From contig WFMF01000349.1 in assembly GCA_011033025.1 (NCBI GenBank), forward strand, positions 62,001 to 126,000: 64,000 bases of DNA. Reading direction: 5' to 3'. Below, in pieces: positions 56,079 through 64,000 of the stretch; within the stretch, counting starts at the first letter, position 1; every line of letters starts with the position of its first letter. Source of the DNA: Beroe forskalii. Taxonomy: Eukaryota > Ctenophora > Nuda > Beroida > Beroidae. The notes beneath the pieces were generated by a model. That model was not told the origin of the DNA and made no database searches. It worked only from the letters and a program-made list of their open reading frames with translations. The translations under genes and the position numbers were made by a program.

Positions 56079-59000
56079 ATGACCACCTCCATGCAACACA
56101 CCCTCAGAAGACCTCAGAAGCTCCTTACAACCTCACTCCTCCTTCTCAGCCTCCTTCCCTCATCCTCTTCCTCACCAGCCCCAGAGTTGACATGTCCTGA
56201 GCAGTGTCAGTGTGAGGATTCCATAGTGAACTGTTCAGGGCAGGATCTGATTGTCATTCCTCAACACTTCCCAACTAACACAACTGTCATGTGAGTTATT
56301 GGTTTAGTTTTCATAGGAATATTCTACCATGAGACAAAGGTTCAATTGACACCATAGTTCCAGTTGGCACTTAATTCACTCTGACATCAGTTCATCTTGA
56401 AACCCCAGTTCATTTGACACCTTGACACCAGTTTTATGACCACTTTGACATTAAGCTTACTCAATGTGTGACAACTTTCCGCTCCGACAGCAATTGATAA
56501 AACGTTCTTCTTTCAGTGATCTGTCCCACAATCGATTCAAAGATGGGAATTGGCAGGACATTGACAGCCTCATAGCCTCTTTACCATCCCTATCTCTTCT
56601 GTGAGTAAATCAATGAATGGGTTTGAGTGGTTATTTCAGAGCAAAAAATCTTTGATCTGTTGACCACAAATTTTTCCAAGGGGCCGGTTAAAATAGTTTT
56701 AAAAATGATAAATTTTTTCCATAGCGCCTGTTAAAAAGACTGGTTTAAATTATAATAAAAGCCAGTAAGGTATATATTGAAAATTTTCCTTATAATTTTT
56801 ATTATTTTCAGAAAGTTGCAGAACAACATCTTCACATCCCTGCCGAAGCAAATTATAGACATTAAAATGTAAGTTGCTTGTCTATTGCCCTGTTTTTACA
56901 TAATATGTCATAGCAAATATTTATCGTAAAGAGATTTAAAAGCCACGAATTTGTTGAATGATTTTATTGATTTTTCTAATTTCATGCTAGGAATCATAAG
57001 ATAGTAAGCTACTTACATGATAAGCTACTTCGTAAGCAAGATGTTGATATCAATTTTCAAGCGATAGTTCAGTGAAAACAGCTTGAAAACTTGAATAATT
57101 AGAATTAGAAAAGCTTGCTATTTCGATTTCATGGACACATGGTGCAGTGCAACTTTACAGAGCACTGAACTTTGAAACAATGGATTAACTTTATTTCCAT
57201 GAATATACATTTTCAATAAAATCAATTTCATGAAAGATCAAATTTGAAAATATAAGGATCTCATGCCATTCTGTGACACTCTTACTGCAGTAGACAAAAT
57301 TTATTATGAATCAGCAAACTCTGTTGAAATTCTCTCACATGCCATTGATTTCAACGATTAAACCGTGTGTTTAAGAAGAAACCTACGCACAAGGAGGTGA
57401 TGAGCATCACACCCCACCCTAGTAAACATTTCTCATGGCAAAACATGACTCGTGAATTTATATAAACGATATAATTTGTAACCATCATAATTTGTAACCA
57501 TCATAATTTGTAAGCACAAAACATTCTTCTCCTTCTTTGCAGTGACTTATCAGAAAACCCTCTCCACTGCCCACTCATAAGTTATTTCACAAAACTCTCA
57601 TCTCTTCCTCATCTCCTCCTTGCAGTGATTTATCACAAAACTCTCTTCCCTGCAGTGACCTATCAGAATCCCTCTCCACTGCCCACCTTATAAGTTATTT
57701 CACAAAACTCTAATCTCTTCCTTGCAGTGACTTATCACAAAACTCTAATCTTTTCCTTGCAGTGACCTATCAGAGAACCCTCTCCACTGCCCATCTCATA
57801 AGTTAATTCACAAAACTCTCATCTCTTGCAGTGACCTATCAGAAAACCCTCTCCACTGCGACTGCTCCACGCTGGAACTACCGAGCTACCAGTTCCTCTT
57901 CAACGCAGAGGAAGTGAAGTGTGCCAGCACCTCAAGGATGGGACTTGACGATGTGTATCTTTTCAGTCTGAGTCGCAGTGAGCTACAGTGTGGTGAGTGA
58001 AGTATGAGGGCTGGATTAACAAATGATAAATATATTCATTATGCCAATCACATTTCAAGCCCAACACATCGCGTCATCGCCCTTGAGGGTCACTAACTCA
58101 GAAATAAATGCTTAAAAACAATTGAATTTTAATAAGCTAGGATTCATTGGAAATTTTAATGGGAATTGCCAAAATGTGCCCCCAAACAACCTTGCCTAAG
58201 AATCAGAACGGTATGTGTTACTAGATTTTTGGGCTCCATCCCCAACTCTCACCCACTTGACTATCCCTCAGATGACAGCGAACTGATGGTGCCAGCTGAA
58301 GTGACCCTGTACAAGAGCAACAACAGACAGGAGATATCGTGTTCCAAACCCAAACATGGTACAGTGCTCTGGTACAGATACGGAGATTTGCTGTTCAAGA
58401 CAGCTAGCGAGGACTGCTCACTCCCTATCAGGTTAGGAGATATCACTTAGCATAATGTACCCATGATATAAGGTCAGGCTCACTCTTGCGGTGGATTATA
58501 AATTCCATTCTCAAAAAAGTCAAATTTAATTTTTTAGGATCCGAAAAACATAGAGAACTAAAAACTCATGGGTTTTCCAGGTTCATGAACAGCAGAAAGA
58601 CAGGGCTGTACGAAGTGAGATATGAGACGCCATTCGACAACAAGACACTCTATGTCAAGGTCCTCCTAGAAGAAGGTAATAAGACACAACTCATGATAGT
58701 GATACCCACACACATTACTCCCTTATAGATAAGACTTTGGATTTACACTGTGTCAGTTGAGGCTGCACTCCACGGAACTCCAGCTGGTTGTTCGCACCAA
58801 AATATAAATACATCATGCTTCTCGCATGCTTCCGAAAATGAGGGATTTCAACCCTTCATCACCCATTGACACTTCATCCCTCAGAGAGCTACCTGCCAGT
58901 GATAGACGTCAGTAAAACAGTGGTGGAAGTCCCCATCAAAGGCACCTCCAAGCTAATCTGCAAGACCACGGGGAGTCCACCACCCACGGTGGAGTGGTTC

Positions 59001-61605
59001 TTCGAAGGGAAGAGTGTCACCAAAATTATAGGTGAGTGGTTGATATCTTGTGAGAAAGGAGAAAATGAAGGAGATTAAACGAGTCATGGGTCAATGGTCA
59101 TCAATAGGTCACTTCAAGCCGTAATAAATGATCATCTCATCACTTTCAAATTTTATAAAGTTCTAAAGTTTTGCGTGAAAGATATCCAGATAATATGATC
59201 CTGACTCAGAATCTCAGACCTACTTTTGTTCTTCTTTTCTTTAACAAAAGCGCGAAGGCAATTTTCATCGCTCCCTTCTGTGCTCGTGACCGTCAAAACC
59301 TTCGCGACTGTTTGAAAGCTTTAATGATAATGCTGTAGATTTTGTAATCTCGACTGATTGATCACTGATAAAGAAATCATACTCGGCATTCGAACGTGAA
59401 TCAATTTTAGCAACATCTTTTAAAGATAAAGGAAAAATAGCAATTGCTTTTGCGTTAACAAATTATAGAGGATGAAGAACAAAGATAACCTACGTATACT
59501 GAAAATATTGTGATGAAGCAATCACAAATCATGATTGAACATGCCCTTTTCCTCACACCATGCCCTTTTTCTCAGATGACGATCTCCTTCTCGTGGACCA
59601 ACGAACCGTCATCGTAACTGACGTAACCACCGAACGCCACTTCACCTGCCGAGCTTCTAACTTCGTCGGCTTCACCGAAGCAAACTTCGTAATCCGTCCA
59701 GTCGACGGTGTCCGGGGGGCGGTGTTTGAGTGGCTGGCGCCCCTTTCAGTGGCCCTGCTAGTTATCACTGGGATAGGGAGTGCAGCTTACTACTTCTACA
59801 GTAAACACAAGCTAGCTGTTCTCAAGGAGAGGTGTTCTAGTCCGGCTGTCAGTTCTACTGCCGGAACAGTGTTTGGTGAGTTCCATGATTCAGGCTTTCA
59901 AGTGATAAATTTTGTATATTACGAAAATGAAAATTGACCTTAAAAGCTTAAAGAAGAGTGAACCGGTGTTAAAAGTTATTTAAATGTGATAAGTATGCAT
60001 CCGAAGAAAGTGTTTAAAAACTGAAAAACTTCGTGTTTATAAAAACTATAATTTGCAGAGTTCTTTAAATTAGCAGGAGAGTTTAAATTTGCAGAAGAGT
60101 TGAAAAACTTCTTGCAAATCAAAAACAGTAAATTTGCAGAATTTTAATTTTCTGTTATTCAGAGAACAGTGAAGCATATCCCTCAACTATTGCTGAAGGA
60201 GACGGTTACAAGATGATCACTGTGTCCACTACCTCCCCGCCCCACCAGTTCATTTGCCCCATAACCAGGGACTGCATGGTGAGTCAACAAACTCTCTCAA
60301 ACATTTACACTTCAAACATTCAATCACTTGAACTTCTACAATTCTATAGGACAAGACTAAAATTCCATTCCGTACCAATTTCTTTGCAATGAAATGAAAT
60401 CTGTTATAATGGCACGATTTAAGGAATCCATTTGAAAAACAGAAAATGCTTTATAGAAAATCTACATTTCTTTTGAAATATATTTCCTTGTGGTTTCAGA
60501 GGAATCCTGTGGTGGCGAGTGACGGTTTTTCCTACGAAGAAAAAGCCATTTTAGCATGGTTCAAAAGAAATGGTACGAGTCCTATGACAAATGGAGAGAT
60601 CAATAAAAGGCTAATTCAGGTATGCATATTGTTACAGGACCTGGGAACCAATTTGCAACATTCCGAATGTTGTAAGAACGACTTTGATTGAAAGCAAACT
60701 ATTTTACATTCACGCATGAAAGCATTAGTTATTTTGGCTCTACTTCAATTAACACCACATTTCCCCAGAACCACAACCTGCGGACATTGATCTGTGACAT
60801 CATGGACAAGACCCCGGTATCTGACAGCTTCGTCAACGTGCACCACCTGACGCAAGTTAGCCCTCAACAACCCGCCTCCATCAGTAGCCAAACCCCCACC
60901 ATCACCTCTCTGAGCAGTAGCAGTACTCCTACTGCCAGGATAGCCCCCAACAACTCGTCATCAGATCAGGGCGCTTCTTCATCTTCAGGCTCCCGACCGT
61001 CACCATCTTCTAATTCTCATAGAACTTCCTCCTCGTCAGGCGTATCTTCGTCAAACTCTCCGAGACCTTCATCCTCATCTTCAGGAGCTCCGTCCTCCCC
61101 CACCTCATCTCATGGAGTAAACTCTCCCAGTCGGAGGGTAAGTCGGTGTACTCGGGCAAGGTCTCTGGCATCCACAGACAGACAAACTGCTTCCAGGAGC
61201 TCTCATCGAGCTTCTGGGAGGGGATCAAGGAGTCACGCTACTATCACTCCCTCATCGGATGTTCAGCCCACGGGTAGAGAGGTTCAGCCCATGGGTAGAG
61301 ATGGTGAGACTGTGTCAGTGGGGGATTTGAACACGGATGTTGCTGCTGAACTCTCGAATGTATCGATTACTGAGGATGCATCGATGTCCGATGATGTCAT
61401 TACGCCAAGATCAGCTGATGATGTCATTTTGACTAGAGATGATGTGATTTTAACCAGAGAAGATGTTGCTTCGGCAGACTTGACGAGAATTCTGTCTCAG
61501 GATGAACAAACTGTATCTTCTGGTATAGGATCATCAACTTCCTTAGACATTATGCCAACATTGGGACAAGATGTCATTGAGAGTGCTGTTAACGATTACT
61601 CGTGA
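56079..61605 (+). CDS. LRR-Ig transmembrane receptor with cytoplasmic U-box E3 ligase domain
   Basis: Eleven exons: 56079-56290, 56517-56600, 56812-56868, 57832-57992, 58272-58431, 58581-58675, 58885-59031, 59576-59875, 60163-60278, 60500-60619, 60769-61605. All phases agree; 762 aa. Order: signal peptide (about 1-32, LLLLSLLPSSSSS); LRR N-cap (CPEQCQCEDSIVNCSG, 39-54); two to three LRRs (IDLSHNRFKDG, LKLQNNIFTSLP); LRR C-cap (NPLHCDCSTLELP); Ig1 (EISCSKPKHGTVLWYR); Ig2 (LICKTTGSPPPTVEWFFEG, HFTCRASNF); one helix (about 357-379, APLSVALLVITGIGSAAYYF); U-box (about 432-500: FICPITRDCM, NPVVASDGFSYEEKAI, WFKRNGTSPMTN, LIQNHNLRTLI); then a long Ser-rich tail with acidic DDVILTR repeats. A U-box recruits E2 enzymes, so this should couple ligand binding to ubiquitination (inference). 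Intron 3 holds copies of the exon 4 acceptor. Confidence 0.93.
57533..57831. repeat. Exon 4 acceptor edge of the LRR-Ig-U-box gene in tandem copies
   Basis: The junction TTGCAG|TGACCTATCAGAAAACCCT with up to about 30 bp of exon recurs with changes at about 57541, 57627, 57655, 57727 and 57763, before the real acceptor at 57831/57832. Copies diverge from the exon after CTCTCCACTGC and run into CACAAAACTCTCATCTCTTC. Each keeps an AG acceptor and a pyrimidine tract. Confidence 0.9.
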
Positions 61606-62277
61606 TGACAAGACAGACTATTGATAACAAAATTAGGTCAATCAAGTATTTGGAAAAAGTCTACGATTAAAGTAACATAGGTATCCAATATGTTCTTATT
61701 ATGAAAATATGAAGACATGACTATTACTTTACTTACAAAGAACTAGAGATTTGATCGTACATTTGAGTCTAGTGCATTATGTGAACCGGGTTTTTGATTC
61801 AATGGTGAGGAATAATTATGATAATCATTATTAACTTTATCATTAACCTGATAGCCTGAATTTTTATGGTATTTATGATTTTTATGGAGGGATTATTTGA
61901 TTTACACAGTATTAATACTACGTATTTAATTTATACAATTTATATAATGTTTTGTTATCAACACAAGGATTAATTTGATATCATATATAGCACGATATTT
62001 ATTATTTGATTTATGTTTGTTTGGTTATTTAAATTTGATGAAGTATAACTAGAGCTTTCTAAATTACGATAGATCTGGTAAGCATGACTTAATGATTTGA
62101 TATGTTGCAATATTTAAACTAACTCATTATACAATAAAGCATTGAGCCTTAGGAGCTTCGGCATCGAATTGACCGATAATAACATCTTAATTAATTAATT
62201 GATCTGGTAAGAAATATATTGAGTCATAAGAGGAAATTAAGCATATTATATATCTACCAATAATTATGACCCTAGTT
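61606..62277. other. 3' UTR and AT-rich intergenic sequence
   Basis: Follows the U-box receptor stop. An AATAAAG signal near 62130 (ACAATAAAGCATTGAG) is a plausible poly(A) signal for that gene. Nothing else supported. Confidence 0.5.
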
Positions 62278-62444
62278 TTTCGACCTTTTGAGGCGCGGCG
62301 TATTACGCCGCGCGTGGATACTTTTCAAGGTACGTGACAGTGCGCAAATTAATTTTCTATGCAAAACATAGTAAGGAACATTTGCGCGCTGCAAAAATAA
62401 CCCAAGCGCGGCGTAGTTATACGCCGCGCCTCAAAAGGTCGAAA
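62278..62444. mobile_element. Hairpin MITE with nested GC palindromes, 167 bp
   Basis: TTTCGACCTTTTGAGGCGCG at the left is matched by its exact complement at the right end. Just inside each arm is a second palindrome (GCGCGGCGTATTACGCCGCGC-like left, GCGCGGCGTAGTTATACGCCGCGC-like right). The interior is AT-rich and non-coding. Confidence 0.85.
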
Positions 62445-63571
62445 CACCACGGTCAGTGGTCACCGTGGTGAAATATTATGTACATTTACTTGTTATACAT
62501 CAATATTCATTGTTTACGAAAATTCACTTAAATAAGCTGGCGACTTTTTATGTGAATTTAATCAGTTAATCTAAACCCTTGGATATCCCCTTTCAAATAT
62601 ATAACCCTTGGACCCTTCCTTTGGATCATATACGTGATCAATTAACAGATGATCAGGATTTTCGGATGATCATATAACAATGCGTACTAAGCATCACATT
62701 AACCCATTCTTGAGATCACGCAAGTGCAGCAAAATGGTTTAAGCGTTAATAAATTTCCTACGAATTTCGATCCATAATATCACGACAGATTTATAATCAC
62801 AGAGATTATCTTATGAGAGTTAGCTCCTGATAATATTAATTCCGGAGGAAATGGCAGGAAATGGCAGGGAACGGCAGATACTGCTATGTGATCAGAGCAA
62901 CTTCATGAGTGCCATCTTTTGTTACAAAATGCGTTCTGGCATAACAGCTTTGGAGTGCGTTCCAAGAAATCCTTTCATCTGGATATCGGTGATACGAAAC
63001 TTGATAAGCCTTTGGTTCATCATCTGTTTTCAATTAATGAGTTGTTCATCATGACGTCATTATCATAGGATAACCTAGAGCGTTGATGAGGTTGCACCGC
63101 CTATTCTGCGCCCAGGATAAAAAGGATATCAGCAAATATAATAGTATACGCTCTGCAGATCAGATAACTAGCAGTCTTCACCTCACTGGTTAGTGACGAG
63201 CTCACCGAGCCTCACTAACATGGCTTAAATAGTCGGAAATGAGGCAAGGAGTGTCGAGTGCAGGTTACATGTCACGGATGAAAAAGTAGACCGCATGATA
63301 CCATAAATACCACCATTCTAAACCCTGAAAATGACGTCACTAACTCTCCGGCTATGTTTCCGGCTTGGTTTACCTTAGGTACATCACCTACTTCACAGCT
63401 TAGTCTGCCACGCGTTTCCACGCATTTACAAACTCGAGTGATTCTGCCTTTCTCTATCACAGTGCACTTAAACAGATATATCCGTTCCATTATAACATTA
63501 CTTTATTCACATATTATACTGCACGCATATATATTAGTTTAACATACCATTCAGTCTAACGTATTTCTGTG
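62445..63571. other. Intergenic, nothing recognised
   Basis: AT-rich with short frames only. A partial CCGCCTATTCTGCGCCC near 63090 may be a scrap of the GCGCACGAGAAATA MITE family. Confidence 0.4.
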
Positions 63572-63781
63572 ATGGCGTTTGCGGGGTATTTCTACGGGAT
63601 AGTTAACAAGAAGAAGGAGACTGGAGGGGGGTGGCACCCCGGCCCTGTGGATCAGGCGAAGAGGAGCAGCTATGGGAATAATGTGGAGGGTGCTCACAAG
63701 CGGAACAGCTACAAACAGAGCCGGGGAGGGAGAGTACTGATGTGGAGGATTGCGATCAGGGGAACAACAATGGACATGGAG
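63572..63781 (+). CDS. Possible first coding exon of an unidentified gene, cut by the window end
   Basis: A Met at 63572 opens a frame starting MAFAGYFYGIVNKKKETGGG, rich in Gly, Lys, Arg and Ser, with a possible GTATGT donor after 63781. The second half reads better in another frame (ESTDVEDCDQGNNNGHG), so either a base is wrong near 63725 or the exon is shorter. No family recognised. Confidence 0.35.
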
Positions 63782-64000
63782 GTATGTGGGGGTGGGAGGG
63801 GGAAGTGATAAATGATGTAAATTTACTCATTTTGATTTGAATAATGAATAATCTACCCATTAACTCATTAAGTGCTTATTAAGTGTTCACAGATTTGTTC
63901 AAAATCCAGAAAGCGGAGTTTACTTCTATTAAGAGTCAAAGTCAGATTGAGAAAGATCAAACTTAAAAGTGGTGTTAGGTCAGAGAAGAGTGGTGTCAAC

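Noticed and set aside
61010-61228. Minus-strand open frame within the U-box receptor's last exon
   Set aside because: Antisense shadow of the Ser-rich tail.

Overview
This window is animal nuclear DNA. It has GT-AG introns in most genes and animal-type families: a rhodopsin-class GPCR, an OATP carrier with a Kazal-like loop, a secreted ShK-domain protein and an Ig/LRR receptor. It is AT-rich by eye, with introns of about 60 to 5,500 bp. The species cannot be named; gene content and conserved intron-rich structure would fit a non-bilaterian or other slowly evolving invertebrate (inference). No operons, CRISPR arrays or rRNA genes were seen.

Layout. Position 1-553 is a broken copy of the first exon of the GPCR found at 42.8 kb, followed by homopolymer-rich sequence. 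The 1.5-25.7 kb stretch is a minus-strand block: TTC33-like (25101-25739), PARP1 (25 coding exons, 12111-24575, about 1,004 aa) and TRIP13/Pch2 (10 coding exons, 1557-11572, 419 aa). Two intronless genes lie inside TRIP13 introns: an OATP/SLCO transporter on the same strand (4611-6782) and a ShK-domain secreted protein on the opposite strand (2645-3337). From 26 to 30 kb the sequence is gene-poor, with a GC-rich island and a reverse-transcriptase relic. TIMM23-like (30419-31180) and a small probable mitochondrial protein (31623-32148) follow on the plus strand. A decayed 4.9-kb piggyBac element with TTAA ends fills 32239-37170. The next 11 kb hold a duplicated GPCR 5' block (about 37.2-39.3 kb) and the full GPCR gene (42827-48330). 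After 7.7 kb without recognisable genes comes a receptor at 56079-61605, and an unidentified first exon near 63.6 kb.

The most unusual gene is at 56079-61605. It encodes a signal peptide, LRRs with N- and C-caps, two Ig-like domains, one membrane helix and a cytoplasmic U-box, so it predicts a cell-surface receptor that is itself an E3 ubiquitin ligase.

The most unusual genomic feature is recurrent. In TRIP13, PARP1 and the LRR-Ig-U-box gene, exon edges together with their splice sites have been copied in tandem into the neighbouring intron. There are nine extra acceptor-plus-exon copies in one PARP1 intron. In one PARP1 exon the repeat has become coding and adds 26 residues. One PARP1 intron is also bounded by a 14-bp direct repeat, as expected for an intron created by an insertion. 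Several MITE-like inverted-repeat families are scattered in introns. PARP1 and TRIP13 both act in genome maintenance or chromosome biology, but nothing here shows that their adjacency is functional.
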